A DNA stretch of 64,000 bases, from assembly GCA_003611955.1 (NCBI GenBank), contig RAZE01000001.1:62001-126000 (forward strand), in the 5' to 3' direction. The position numbers and the translations under genes are program-made. This document shows, piece after piece, positions 26,912 through 36,114 of the stretch. Each line of letters starts with the position of its first letter. Within the stretch, counting starts at the first letter, position 1. A model generated the notes under the pieces. That model was not told where the DNA came from and did not search any database. It saw only the letters and a program-made list of their open reading frames with translations. The DNA is from a bacterium 1XD8-76 (GTDB lineage: Bacteria; Bacillota; Clostridia; Lachnospirales; Lachnospiraceae).

Positions 26912-29437
26912 CTACTCCTCTTTTTTCTTCTTGCTGTAACGGAACGCTCCCACTCCCGCAACCGACAGTCCTGTCATAAACATCCAGAACACAGGTGCCA
27001 TACCGTCCGCAGTCTTCGCGGATGTTCTCCCTGCAAGCGGAACTTCATCCTCCGGAAGATATACCCACTCTTCCTTCTGGGGATCCCAGACTCTCACATA
27101 AGTCCGGGGAACATCGTCATCCGTGATCGTTACGGTTGGAGGGCTTTCAGGATCGTTGGGATCCGGCAGATCGGGCTCGTCGGGATCATCCGGATCCTTT
27201 GGATCTTTCGGATCTTCCTTTGGATCTTCCTTTGGATCTTCCGGTTCCGTCTCACGAACATATTTCAGAATGATAACCTCGGATCCGTCCTCTTTAACAA
27301 CTGCATTTCCTTTTTCCGGATCCTCTTCATACTCATCTACTGGTTTCCATCCGTTCTTATCCGGAACGTTATCCCCCTCCGTCTCACTTTGCCTCTCTGC
27401 CGCCATGCTGGCATCTTCACTGTCATCCGGCGATTCTTCCTCAGAACCTTCCTTTCTGTCACCGGTGCCGTAAGCTTCTGCCTTATATTTATATGTGTAA
27501 TCCCCAAACTTCAGCACTTTATCGACTTCTTTTCCCGTGACTTCCTTATCCAAATTATCTTCTTTGATCGAAATCGCGCTTTTCCCATCAAGCTTTGTCA
27601 TCGCTTCATCTTCATAGTACTCATGCACAACATTGTAAGCGCCAATCTTTGGTATCTTATAAATATTAGTAAACCTTACGCCCGGGTTATAGTACGTTAT
27701 TGTACATCCGCCTGCCGGCTGTATAGAATATTCACCATCAGCCAAATCGCCAAGACCCGCCTCCTGCAATGCTGCGGCCAGCGTCTTCTCTGCACCGACT
27801 GATATCACTCCTATCTCAGCATCGTCACGGAAAATCTTATAGCTCCAGGAATTCGCTGTACTTCCTGCGCCACTTCCCTCTGCTTTGATACTGACTTTCA
27901 TATTCGGACGTTTCACGATATTAAGCTTATTAATATACGCACCCGTGATTTCACAGCTGTAATCAACAGTGAACGCTGCTCCTTCTGCAGGTTCTTCCGC
28001 CAAAAGCATAATTTCTTCTTCCGCATTGTCATTCACGGGAAGCTCTTCTTCCCCAGATACATCTTCTCCAGATGTATCTTTTTCCTTGTTCTCATCCTCG
28101 CTGGGTGTATCTGCAGGCTCCTCCTCTTTATCCTCTGTAGGATCCGTTGCAGGCATATCCTTATTTTCATCCTCTGCGGGATCTGCTGCGGATACATCTT
28201 TATTCTCATCCTCCGCCGTTTTTTCTACAGATTCCCCATTCGTCAGAGGCACGGTTCCATCCGCAATTTCAGTTGTTCCGGCATCCCCTTCAGGTGCTGT
28301 CTCATCCTTATTTTCCCCCTCGGATGTTTCTTCGGAAGGCTTTTCCTCACTGCCGGCAGTTCCGGTATCATCCGGTGCTGCCGGTTCTTCTTCCTCTGTC
28401 AGACCCGCATCTTCCGCTTTTTCTGAATCAGGCTCATCATTCGCCACCGGCACTGCACGTTCAGCAGTCTCTTTTTTCACCACTTTATCCAGTACTACTT
28501 TATAGACTGCATCGCTACTCCAACTGCCGGTATAATGTGTTTTGCTCTCACCGGAAGCAATCGAGAGCCAACCTTCATAACTGTCTCCCCAACTTTTCAC
28601 GCTGTAAATATAAAACTCATACGTCTCATTATCCCCCACGCTTCCAGGGGCATGCACCGTAATTGCAGAACCGCCAGGCATAAAAACGCCATCTTCTATG
28701 ACATCGCCCGGTATATTCTCCTCGCTGATTTTAAGGGTAACGTTACTTCCTCCTATCTCCTCCACTTTATAATTAACAGTATTATCCTTTAACCCGAGCA
28801 CCTGAACTACCGCTCTCGGGCGCTCTTTTGACAATGTCACTGTCTTATCAGCAAATCCGGTCGCAGAGGATTTGTCACTGGTAATTTTATACTGATACTC
28901 CGTGTTGTCTCCATCTGCAATATCCTTTTTTTCCAAAACAAGAAGATCACTGAACCCCCACGAAATAGGTATCTCATCACCACACTGGTAATCTTTTTTG
29001 CCTTCCTCCCACTCTTCCTCGATTCCAGTCAGCAAATACTCTCCCAGCTTTTCAATACCAGGTATGGTTACATCACCCTGGTTTCCGCCTTCGGTGATTT
29101 CCCTCACCGCCACGACCTCGATCATACCATCAAATTTCTTTTGGATGAACCATATATCGCTTTGCGCATTATACTTCATATACACGGTCTCGGTGTATGG
29201 TTTTTCTGTTGTATAATTTCCATTTCCGTCCAGATTATAATAGTCGATTTCAAAAATAACCGTAATATCCTGATCCTTTATCAGCGTCTTCACATCATCG
29301 GGAATCTCCCAATACTTCCTTATCCCCAGATAAGAGGACGGCTGACTCGCTGTCGCCACCGTTCCAACAGCCAATCCCCCCATCAGCAGCAACACCGCTG
29401 CAATCAAATAAGTTTTTAAGTTCCTTCTCAGACTCAC
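26912..29437 (-). CDS. Large acidic cell-surface protein with sortase-like C-terminus
   Basis: An 841-residue secreted protein. The signal peptide is about 1-31 (LKTYLIAAVLLLMGGLAVG). Residues about 35-330 look like beta-sandwich modules. A Glu/Asp-rich region about 335-480 contains imperfect repeats such as AEDENKDVSAADP. A further beta-sandwich follows, then a module with VVHEYYEDE like MucBP-type domains, and an Asp/Pro/Lys-rich spacer before the C-terminus. The end has EVPLAGRTSAKTADG, a hydrophobic helix and KKKKEE: the anatomy of a sorting signal, but without LPXTG. GTG 29437 is chosen for its AAAGGAGG site. Function is unknown; adhesion or wall decoration is inferred. Confidence 0.75.
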   Translation of the reverse strand: MSLRRNLKTYLIAAVLLLMGGLAVGTVATASQPSSYLGIRKYWEIPDDVKTLIKDQDITVIFEIDYYNLDGNGNYTTEKPYTETVYMKYNAQSDIWFIQKKFDGMIEVVAVREITEGGNQGDVTIPGIEKLGEYLLTGIEEEWEEGKKDYQCGDEIPISWGFSDLLVLEKKDIADGDNTEYQYKITSDKSSATGFADKTVTLSKERPRAVVQVLGLKDNTVNYKVEEIGGSNVTLKISEENIPGDVIEDGVFMPGGSAITVHAPGSVGDNETYEFYIYSVKSWGDSYEGWLSIASGESKTHYTGSWSSDAVYKVVLDKVVKKETAERAVPVANDEPDSEKAEDAGLTEEEEPAAPDDTGTAGSEEKPSEETSEGENKDETAPEGDAGTTEIADGTVPLTNGESVEKTAEDENKDVSAADPAEDENKDMPATDPTEDKEEEPADTPSEDENKEKDTSGEDVSGEEELPVNDNAEEEIMLLAEEPAEGAAFTVDYSCEITGAYINKLNIVKRPNMKVSIKAEGSGAGSTANSWSYKIFRDDAEIGVISVGAEKTLAAALQEAGLGDLADGEYSIQPAGGCTITYYNPGVRFTNIYKIPKIGAYNVVHEYYEDEAMTKLDGKSAISIKEDNLDKEVTGKEVDKVLKFGDYTYKYKAEAYGTGDRKEGSEEESPDDSEDASMAAERQSETEGDNVPDKNGWKPVDEYEEDPEKGNAVVKEDGSEVIILKYVRETEPEDPKEDPKEDPKDPKDPDDPDEPDLPDPNDPESPPTVTITDDDVPRTYVRVWDPQKEEWVYLPEDEVPLAGRTSAKTADGMAPVFWMFMTGLSVAGVGAFRYSKKKKEE
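27172..27245. repeat. Short tandem repeat encoding an Asp-Pro-Lys tract
   Basis: Imperfect 6- and 12-base units of the type GGATCTTCCTTT encode the EDPKEDPKEDPKDPKDPD tract of the surface protein, a wall-spanning spacer that may vary in copy number. Confidence 0.7.
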
Positions 29438-29468
29438 TTTAAAACCTCCTTTCAGCAAATAACACTCA

Positions 29469-30155
29469 TCATTCCTCTTGCTTTAATTTTTGATTTACCG
29501 TCTGAACAATTTCTTCTACTCTGCTCTCCAGATAAGGTCCCGGACATTCCGTGTCGGCGAACATCTTGTGGAGCGTCAGATTCCCGCTCTCGTCCCCCGT
29601 ATAACGGAGTTCCTCGATCCCGTTCCTTCGGCAGATATCTGTACAAAGTTCGATCAGTTTCTCGTAGGACTCATCCCCTACATGCCACTGACCGCCGACC
29701 TCATCGTTCGCCACCTCGATGGTCACCGCCTGACTGTCATTTTCCTTGCTGCTGGATGTCCAGGCCCTGTTGGCCTCCTCCACGTACAGCGCCACTTTCC
29801 CACTGCTGTCGATGGCGTAGTTGGCGGAAGTCCTTCTGTCCCTGTCGGAGAAACGCTTTCCCACTTCCTCCAGTTCCAGATCGCCCGCCATATGATGAAT
29901 CGTAATTTTTGTTATGGTTCCCTCACGGGGAAAATCAGCATTGGGAGAAAGATAAACATACTCAGCCAGCGCACTGTTTCTGCCGACTACTGCCTCCTGC
30001 TCCTCCTCCGTCAGTACCCTTCCCACATTGTCCGGGATTTTGCCGGCGCTGCTGATACACATTATGAGCACCAGCGTTGTTATAGCACCAAATCCTGCCA
30101 GAAGAAGCCATATGCTGAAAAATTCGTTTTCTCCGATTTTTTCTTTTTTTCTCAC
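29469..30155 (-). CDS. Membrane-anchored N-acetylmuramoyl-L-alanine amidase
   Basis: A 228-residue protein with one N-terminal transmembrane helix (about 13-36) and an extracellular amidase_2/PGRP domain. Zinc and catalytic residues are visible in ITKITIHHMAGDL, in NYAIDSSGKVALYVEE, and in LTLHKMFADTECPGPYLESR (the second His and the C-terminal Cys region). It would cut the amide bond between muramic acid and the stem peptide. GTG 30155 follows GGAGGGG. The surface-protein gene begins 31 bases after it and the ligase-like gene ends 27 bases before it. Confidence 0.88.
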   Translation of the reverse strand: MRKKEKIGENEFFSIWLLLAGFGAITTLVLIMCISSAGKIPDNVGRVLTEEEQEAVVGRNSALAEYVYLSPNADFPREGTITKITIHHMAGDLELEEVGKRFSDRDRRTSANYAIDSSGKVALYVEEANRAWTSSSKENDSQAVTIEVANDEVGGQWHVGDESYEKLIELCTDICRRNGIEELRYTGDESGNLTLHKMFADTECPGPYLESRVEEIVQTVNQKLKQEE

Positions 30156-30182
30156 ATATCCGCTCCCCTCCGTCTTTTTTTC

Positions 30183-31559
30183 TTAACCGTTAAAGAACCA
30201 TTTGATAAGATCATATATATGAATCACAGCGAGAGCGCCGAACAGCCATCTCAGCGCACTGCCGGATAATTTTCTTCCCTTGATCCCCGGTTCGCATGCC
30301 GTCAGCATCAGCAGACTGGTAATTCCCAGATAAAAGAAACCGGTATCTATCATATTATGAAAGAAAAACGCCGCAAGTTCCGCTTTCTGGGCGGCTTTTT
30401 TCTCTTTTTTCAAACTCCTCACTGCGGCTGCCAGAAGAAACGCCGCCGCTACAAGCCCCATCTCCACTGCCACATGGATCAGGATGTTGTGGATATGCCA
30501 TGTGTTAAAATAGGTATCGCCGTCCTGCAGATTCAGCATTCTCCACTGATAGGGGCCCACCCCCAACAGCGGATTTACGCCGATATAGCTCAAACCGTTT
30601 CGCATCATCGCCAGACGTTCCACAAAAGTCGCCGCCGAGCTGGGTCTCACGATTACAACCCCCCCAGCCACCAGTATCCCCATCACGGAAACACCGACCG
30701 GAATAACCGGATAAGCCTTCAGAAACGCTTCAAACTTCTCCCAGTATACCGCCAGCGCCGCTATGTACAGCAACGGAAGGATACAAATCCAGGGTTCATC
30801 CGTCCTCGCCCCCGCCAGATAGAGCAGAAGGCCGGTACCGATTCCAAGGCTCGCTTTACTCAACAGTCCGCAGACGTAGAAAAATGCTCCTCTCCAGTCC
30901 GTGTTCTTCCTTTCCAGCAGAAACAGTACAAATATCCCGGCGGCCATCGCCAGAAAACTGCCTATGGACAATGTCAGCGCCAGTGCCGCCAACAAAATGG
31001 GCTCCAGAGCCGGCAGATATTTCTCCAGTTTTCCCTCCGCCGGATCCCTCCTGCATTGAAGCAGTGCGATCCAGCCCAGTACCAGAAATATCCCCATGGC
31101 GTTCGGATTGCCCAGAAAACCGCTGAGCCTCCATGCCCGCCCCAAAATCACGGTGCTGTAGACAAACTGCAGGCATCCCGCCGCCGCCGTCATCGCCGTC
31201 CAGAGAACACAGAGTCTGCGAAGCAGTTTCGTCTCCTTCACGGAAAGGCATCCCATTATTAAGTATATCGGCAGATACACCATCTGAGTTGAGGCATAAC
31301 CATCCACAATATTGCCGTGTGCGGCGAAAGAGGAAGCCATACTCATCAGCTGATACCCCGCCAGAAACGCAAAGGCCCACATATCCACCCTCGCGAACTG
31401 CTGCATCAGCCCGACGATACAGAGGAGAAGCCCCAGCAGACTGGCAACCACAATATTCCCGACGCCGACCCAGGTCATAGTAAAGAGGGACAAAAACAGA
31501 CAGACTACCAAATAATAATCTGTCAGGCCATCAAGTTTGCGTTCCAAACTGCCTTTCAT
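30183..31559 (-). CDS. O-antigen ligase/polymerase-like membrane protein
   Basis: A 458-residue polytopic protein with about 12 hydrophobic segments. It carries the Wzy_C-type region: SGFLGNPNAMGIFLVLGW in the middle and a large outer loop with the motif SYIGVNPLLGVGPYQWRM followed by WHIHNILIHVAVEMGLVAA, typical of WaaL/Wzy-like enzymes that join or polymerise surface glycans. GGAGG precedes ATG 31559. It is first in a likely three-gene envelope operon with the amidase and the surface protein. Confidence 0.85.
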   Translation of the reverse strand: MKGSLERKLDGLTDYYLVVCLFLSLFTMTWVGVGNIVVASLLGLLLCIVGLMQQFARVDMWAFAFLAGYQLMSMASSFAAHGNIVDGYASTQMVYLPIYLIMGCLSVKETKLLRRLCVLWTAMTAAAGCLQFVYSTVILGRAWRLSGFLGNPNAMGIFLVLGWIALLQCRRDPAEGKLEKYLPALEPILLAALALTLSIGSFLAMAAGIFVLFLLERKNTDWRGAFFYVCGLLSKASLGIGTGLLLYLAGARTDEPWICILPLLYIAALAVYWEKFEAFLKAYPVIPVGVSVMGILVAGGVVIVRPSSAATFVERLAMMRNGLSYIGVNPLLGVGPYQWRMLNLQDGDTYFNTWHIHNILIHVAVEMGLVAAAFLLAAAVRSLKKEKKAAQKAELAAFFFHNMIDTGFFYLGITSLLMLTACEPGIKGRKLSGSALRWLFGALAVIHIYDLIKWFFNG

Positions 31560-31674
31560 ATGCCTGCAATCCTCCGCTTCCTTTCCTTCATTATAGCAAA
31601 GCCAAAATATCTGTCAAGTGCCTAAAAGGTAGAAAATGTCGTAAAACAAGCCAAAAACTGCCGTTCTATATTTC

Positions 31675-33786
31675 TTATACTTCAAACATCAGTTCTCCGT
31701 AGGTCGGAATAGGCCAGATATCCTTATCCACGATCATCTCCAGCTCGTCGGCGGGATCTCGTAACTCCTGCATCACTTCCTTCACCACATCCTTGTAGAA
31801 GAAGGCCTGCTCCTTTGCGTCCTCCATGGCACCGGCTTCCGCTTCCGCCTTCTCCAGCTTTCTGAGCGCCCTCTGCATGGCGGAGAGTTTTTCACATACG
31901 GACTGCAGTACATCCGCCTGCACGGAGGCGTCCGCCCCCGCCGCTTTCACCGCGTTCACGGTGTCTGCAAGACTTCTGGTGTACTTCATGACCGCAGGGA
32001 TAATCTTTTTGCCCGCCATATCGATCATGGTCAGCGCCTCGATATTGATGGTCTTCGCGTAGGTCTCATAGATGATCTCTTCACGGGATTTAAGCTCCGC
32101 TCTGTTGAAGATGCCGAACCGCTCAAACAGCGCAACCGCCTTGTCCGTGGTCAGCGTGGACGCTGCCTCGATCATGGATTTAATGTTGGGCAGGCCGCGC
32201 TTCGCCGCCTCCTCCACCCATTCCTCGGCGTAGCCGTTGCCGTTGAAGACGATCCTCTGATGCCTGGTCATATACTCCTTGATCAGGTTATGTACCGCCA
32301 TATCAAAGTCTTCCACTTTCTCCAGCCTGTCGGCCGCCTCACAGAAGGCTTCCGCCACGATCGCATTTAACGTCGTGTTAGGACTTGCGATGGAATCCGC
32401 GGAACCCACCATACGGAACTCAAACTTGTTGCCGGTGAAGGCGAAGGGCGATGTCCTGTTCCTGTCCGTGGCGTCCTTCTCAAAGTCGGGCAGTGTGGAC
32501 ACGCCGGTCTCCAGCTTGCCGCCCTCCTTCAGTTTCGCCGCGTCGCCGGTCTCGATCAGCTGTTTCACCACATCCTCCAGCTGTTCCCCGAGGAAGATGG
32601 AAATGATAGCGGGAGGCGCTTCGTTCGCCCCCAGTCTGTGATCGTTCCCCACATCCGCCGCGCTCTGGCGCAGCAGATCGGCGTGCGTATCCACCGCCTT
32701 CATCATGCAGGCCAGCACCAGCAGGAAGCGGATATTCTTGTTCGGCGTGTCGCCCGGGTCAAGCAGGTTGACGCCGCTGTCCGTGGTGATGGACCAGTTG
32801 TTGTGCTTCCCGGAGCCGTTCACACCGGCATAAGGTTTCTCATGCAAAAGACATCTCAGATCGTGATGATAGGCGATCCGTTTCATAGTCTCCATCACAA
32901 GCTGGTTGTGGTCCACCGCGATATTCGCCGTGGCGTAGACCGGAGCCAGCTCGTGCTGCGCCGGCGCCACCTCGTTGTGCTGCGTCTTTGCCGTCACTCC
33001 CAGCTTCCAGAGTTCTTCGTTCAGGTCTTTCATGTAAGCTCCCACGCGCTCCTTGATCACACCGAAATAGTGATCCTCCATCTCCTGCCCCTTCGGAGCC
33101 GGTGCGCCGAACAGCGTTCTGCCCGCGAACATCAGGTCTTCTCTCTGCAGGTACAGATCTTTATCGACAAGGAAATACTCCTGCTCCGGTCCGACGGAAG
33201 CGGTCACCTTTGTCGCGGCCGTATCGCCGAACAGTCTCACGATGCGCAGAGCCTGGCAGCTCAGCGCCTCCATGGAGCGCAGCAGCGGCGTCTTCTTATC
33301 CAGCGCATCTCCCGTGTAGGAGCAGAATGCGGTGGGGATGCAGAGGATCGTACCGCAGGCGGACTCCTTCAAAAATGCCGGGGAAGTGATATCCCACGCC
33401 GTGTAGCCTCTCGCCTCGAAGGTCGCCCGCAGACCGCCGGAGGGGAACGAGGATGCGTCCGGCTCTCCCTTGATCAGCTCTTTTCCGGAAAACTCCGTGA
33501 TCATCTTGCCGTCCTCATCGGGATGGGACACAAAAGCGTCGTGCTTCTCCGCCGTTATGCCGGTCAGAGGCTGAAACCAGTGGCTATAGTGCGTAGCGCC
33601 GTGCTCCACAGCCCAGTCCTTCATCTCTTTCGCCACCACGTTCGCAGTTGCCATGGAGAGCTCACCGCCCTTATCCATGACCCGTTTCACCTCTTTAAAA
33701 ACATTTTTCGGCAGACGGCTGCGCATCTTTGCCAGATCAAACACGTTCTGGCCAAACAGTTCTTCCACATTCATTACATCGCTCAT
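31675..33786 (-). CDS. glnN: Type III glutamine synthetase
   Basis: A 703-residue GSIII enzyme (ATP, glutamate and ammonia to glutamine). Seen: the N-terminal FGQNVFDLAKMRSRLPKNVF, the VGPEQEYFLVDKDLY segment with metal-binding acids, the nucleotide region HNEVAPAQHELAPVY, GSGKHNNWS, and SPFAFTGNKFEFRMVGS. Length is right for GlnN, roughly half again as long as type I. ATG 33786 follows GGAGGAG by 6 bases. The upstream U32 gene ends 42 bases before it, so it may be co-transcribed. I saw no glutamine riboswitch. Confidence 0.95.
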   Translation of the reverse strand: MSDVMNVEELFGQNVFDLAKMRSRLPKNVFKEVKRVMDKGGELSMATANVVAKEMKDWAVEHGATHYSHWFQPLTGITAEKHDAFVSHPDEDGKMITEFSGKELIKGEPDASSFPSGGLRATFEARGYTAWDITSPAFLKESACGTILCIPTAFCSYTGDALDKKTPLLRSMEALSCQALRIVRLFGDTAATKVTASVGPEQEYFLVDKDLYLQREDLMFAGRTLFGAPAPKGQEMEDHYFGVIKERVGAYMKDLNEELWKLGVTAKTQHNEVAPAQHELAPVYATANIAVDHNQLVMETMKRIAYHHDLRCLLHEKPYAGVNGSGKHNNWSITTDSGVNLLDPGDTPNKNIRFLLVLACMMKAVDTHADLLRQSAADVGNDHRLGANEAPPAIISIFLGEQLEDVVKQLIETGDAAKLKEGGKLETGVSTLPDFEKDATDRNRTSPFAFTGNKFEFRMVGSADSIASPNTTLNAIVAEAFCEAADRLEKVEDFDMAVHNLIKEYMTRHQRIVFNGNGYAEEWVEEAAKRGLPNIKSMIEAASTLTTDKAVALFERFGIFNRAELKSREEIIYETYAKTINIEALTMIDMAGKKIIPAVMKYTRSLADTVNAVKAAGADASVQADVLQSVCEKLSAMQRALRKLEKAEAEAGAMEDAKEQAFFYKDVVKEVMQELRDPADELEMIVDKDIWPIPTYGELMFEV

Positions 33787-33828
33787 AATCTTCTCCTCCC
33801 AAACGGAAAATACCGTTTTCATGCATTC

Positions 33829-35064
33829 TCACCGTCCCGCCATCGACCGCAGCAGATCGTACTTCTCCGGCGCCACGCTCAGTTTGACAGATAACTTCTG
33901 TCTCGCATGGGGACAGCTCTCCATCGGATTGCCCTCCTCATCCTCCATCGCCTCCACAGTCACAGGTATATTTCTGCCGTCCGGCTTCATGATCTCAATG
34001 AGGTCCCCCGCGCAGAACTTATTTTTCTGTTCCAGGCGCGCATACCCCCGCCCATCGGTCCCCTCTATCATACCCAGGTAGACCGCCTCGCTCTGATAGG
34101 TGGAGGAATCATAGATCTGGGACTCCCGCCCGGGCTTCCCAAAATAAAATCCTGTCGTGAACTGTCTGTAAGTGCACTTTCCGATCTCCCGCTTATACCA
34201 CTCCATATTGCCCCGGTAAATCTCTTCCGATTTCAGGCAGTCATCGATGGCTCTCCTGTATGTCCTCGCCACCGTCGCCACATAGAGAGCCGCTTTCATT
34301 CGTCCTTCTATCTTAAAACTGTCTATCCCGGCCTCGAGCAGTTCCGGTATATGCTCGATCATACACAGATCGCCCGAGTTAAACAGAAACGTCCCCCGAT
34401 CATTCTCATACACCGGCAGATACTCCCCGGGCCTGCTCTCCTCCACCACCGCATACTTCCAGCGGCAGGGATGCGTGCAGGCACCCCGGTTGGCATCCCT
34501 CCCGGTCATATAATTGCTGAGCAGACACCTCCCGGAATAGGAAATGCACATTGCGCCGTGCACAAAAGCCTCTATCTCCATCTCCTCCGGTATATGCGCC
34601 CGTATCTCCTTTATTTCCGCCAGAGAAAGTTCTCTGGCGCAGACTGCCCGCTTTGCCCCGAGTTCGTGCCAGAAAGTATATGTTTTATAGTTTGTATTGT
34701 TCGCCTGCGTGGAGATATGTATCTCCATCTCAGGACACACTTCCCTCGCCACGGAAAACAGACCGGGATCGGAAATGATCAGTGCGTCCGGCTTCTCCTC
34801 CATGCCGCGCAGTTCCTCAAAGTACCGTCCCGCCTCCTCGATATCTCTGTGGTGCGCGAAAATATTCGCTGTCACATAGACCTTCACGTTCCTCTCATGG
34901 GCAAAACGGATGCCTTCCTCCATCTCCGGCAGCGAAAAATTTTTTGCTTTGGCCCGCAGGCTGAAAGCTTCCCCGCCGATATAGACCGCATCGGCGCCGA
35001 AAATCACCGCTGTCTTCAGTACTTCCAGGCTCCCCGCCGGGATCAACAGTTCTGTCTTTCGCAT
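33829..35064 (-). CDS. U32-family peptidase/tRNA hydroxylation protein (TrhP-like)
   Basis: A 411-residue U32 protein beginning ELLIPAGSLEVLKTAVIFGADAVY in outline (only the first 20 residues matter for recognition). It has the family signature EAFVHGAMCISYSGRCLLSN and the Cys-rich NRGACTHPCRW that binds iron-sulfur in TrhP. Members of this group hydroxylate U34 of tRNA from prephenate in known systems. It overlaps by 22 bases a methyltransferase resembling TrmR, the enzyme that methylates this hydroxyl. The pair would give 5-methoxyuridine. Confidence 0.85.
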   Translation of the reverse strand: MRKTELLIPAGSLEVLKTAVIFGADAVYIGGEAFSLRAKAKNFSLPEMEEGIRFAHERNVKVYVTANIFAHHRDIEEAGRYFEELRGMEEKPDALIISDPGLFSVAREVCPEMEIHISTQANNTNYKTYTFWHELGAKRAVCARELSLAEIKEIRAHIPEEMEIEAFVHGAMCISYSGRCLLSNYMTGRDANRGACTHPCRWKYAVVEESRPGEYLPVYENDRGTFLFNSGDLCMIEHIPELLEAGIDSFKIEGRMKAALYVATVARTYRRAIDDCLKSEEIYRGNMEWYKREIGKCTYRQFTTGFYFGKPGRESQIYDSSTYQSEAVYLGMIEGTDGRGYARLEQKNKFCAGDLIEIMKPDGRNIPVTVEAMEDEEGNPMESCPHARQKLSVKLSVAPEKYDLLRSMAGR

Positions 35065-35720
35065 ACTTCACCTCTGTTTGAAGCACATAATTTACTGGCC
35101 GCCACACCGTCGCCCACCGGCAGAATGATCGTCTCCAGCCGGGGATCATGGGTGATCTGATACAGATATTCCCGCATCCTGCTGTGGATCGTCCGGTCCC
35201 GCCTCGTCACCGCATAGCGGGACTCCAGAATATCTCCCTCCTGCAGCACATTGTCGGAGACCAGAAGCCCTCCGGGGGAGAGCAGCCGCATCGCCTCCGG
35301 CAGAAAGGAGAGATACTGCCCCTTCGCCGCATCCATGAATATCATGTCATAGGAATCTGTCAATTCCGGCAGGATATCCGCCGCATCCCCCTGCAGCAGC
35401 CGGATCTGTTCCTCTTTTCCCGCCGCCCGAAAGTTTTCTAGCGCCTGCGGGATCCGCTTCTCATAATTTTCTATCGTTGTGATACGGCAGTCCTCCCCGC
35501 CGTACTCACTCATCAATAACGCAGAAAAGCCGACCGCACATCCGATCTCCAGAATCCGGCGGGGCTTTTGCATCTGCAGCAAAAATCGCAAAAGCCTCTG
35601 TGTCTCCGGTCTGATCACGGGTACGCCCGCTTCCCTTGCCTGCTTTTCTATTCTGTTTAAAAAAGGTGTGTTCCCCTCATCCAGAGATCGGATGAAGGCT
35701 TCCGTTCTCTCCTGCGTCAC
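35043..35720 (-). CDS. O-methyltransferase, TrmR-like
   Basis: A 225-residue class I SAM-dependent O-methyltransferase of the caffeoyl-CoA/TrmR type. It has the SAM motif ILEIGCAVGFSALLMSEYGG, acidic residue in ITTIENYEKR, and YDMIFMDAAKGQYLSFL (metal-binding Asp), then LVSDNVLQEG. Gene order with a U32 protein matches the Bacillus yrrM-yrrN-yrrO region, supporting methylation of 5-hydroxyuridine in tRNA. The start overlaps the upstream short MltG-like gene by 4 bases. Confidence 0.85.
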   Translation of the reverse strand: MTQERTEAFIRSLDEGNTPFLNRIEKQAREAGVPVIRPETQRLLRFLLQMQKPRRILEIGCAVGFSALLMSEYGGEDCRITTIENYEKRIPQALENFRAAGKEEQIRLLQGDAADILPELTDSYDMIFMDAAKGQYLSFLPEAMRLLSPGGLLVSDNVLQEGDILESRYAVTRRDRTIHSRMREYLYQITHDPRLETIILPVGDGVAASKLCASNRGEVCERQNC

Positions 35721-36097
35721 TCTTCTTCCTCTTCGTCCACATAGGAACTCGACATGACCTGCAGCATCTCTTCCCCTGTCATCGCCGTGCTCAACTCATA
35801 ATTCCCCGGCATCAGCTTTCCCCGGTAGGCGGAGAGCAGATATTGTACATAGAAGACATCCCTGTCCCTGACAAGCCCATAGTCCTCCAGCGCCTCCGCC
35901 ACCTGCTCCGGCGTCGTCTCCTCAGACAGCGTCACCGTGTAGGTGATACCCGGCTCCGCGCTGACCGGTTCCTCCGTGAAAATGCGGTAGCCGAAAGCGT
36001 ACGCCTCCGTCGCCGTGCCGATCACATACCTGACTATCAAAACAAACAATATAATTTTTACCGCTGCCGTTCCGACAGACACAATAAACTGTTTCAT
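35717..36097 (-). CDS. Short MltG/YceG-like membrane protein
   Basis: A 126-residue protein with one transmembrane helix (about 10-30) and an extracellular LysM-like segment TYTVTLSEETTPEQVAEALE followed by YELSTAMTGEEMLQVMSS. This looks like the N-terminal part of endolytic transglycosylase MltG without its catalytic domain. In Bacillus the full mltG (yrrL) lies in the same neighbourhood, beside yrrM. It ends in an acidic EEEEE tail. It could bind peptidoglycan but cannot cut it by the known mechanism. Confidence 0.65.
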   Translation of the reverse strand: MKQFIVSVGTAAVKIILFVLIVRYVIGTATEAYAFGYRIFTEEPVSAEPGITYTVTLSEETTPEQVAEALEDYGLVRDRDVFYVQYLLSAYRGKLMPGNYELSTAMTGEEMLQVMSSSYVDEEEEE

Positions 36098-36114
36098 CTC
36101 CGCCTCTTGCCCTG

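Noticed and set aside
27100-28500. CRISPR-like or Ser-rich repeat frames on the plus strand opposite the surface protein
   Set aside because: The repeats are coding repeats of acidic residues in the minus-strand gene; there are no spacers.
33795-33820. Hairpin AAACGG/CCGTTT before glnN as terminator
   Set aside because: Short stem and no T-run follows on the minus strand.
31560-33828. Possible glutamine riboswitch near glnN
   Set aside because: Only 42 bases separate glnN from the upstream gene, and no conserved riboswitch core is visible.
32638-35160. Long plus-strand open frames of 417-418 codons opposite glnN and the U32 gene
   Set aside because: They lie fully antisense to well-conserved genes, have no ribosome sites or recognisable domains, and arise from codon bias of the real strand.
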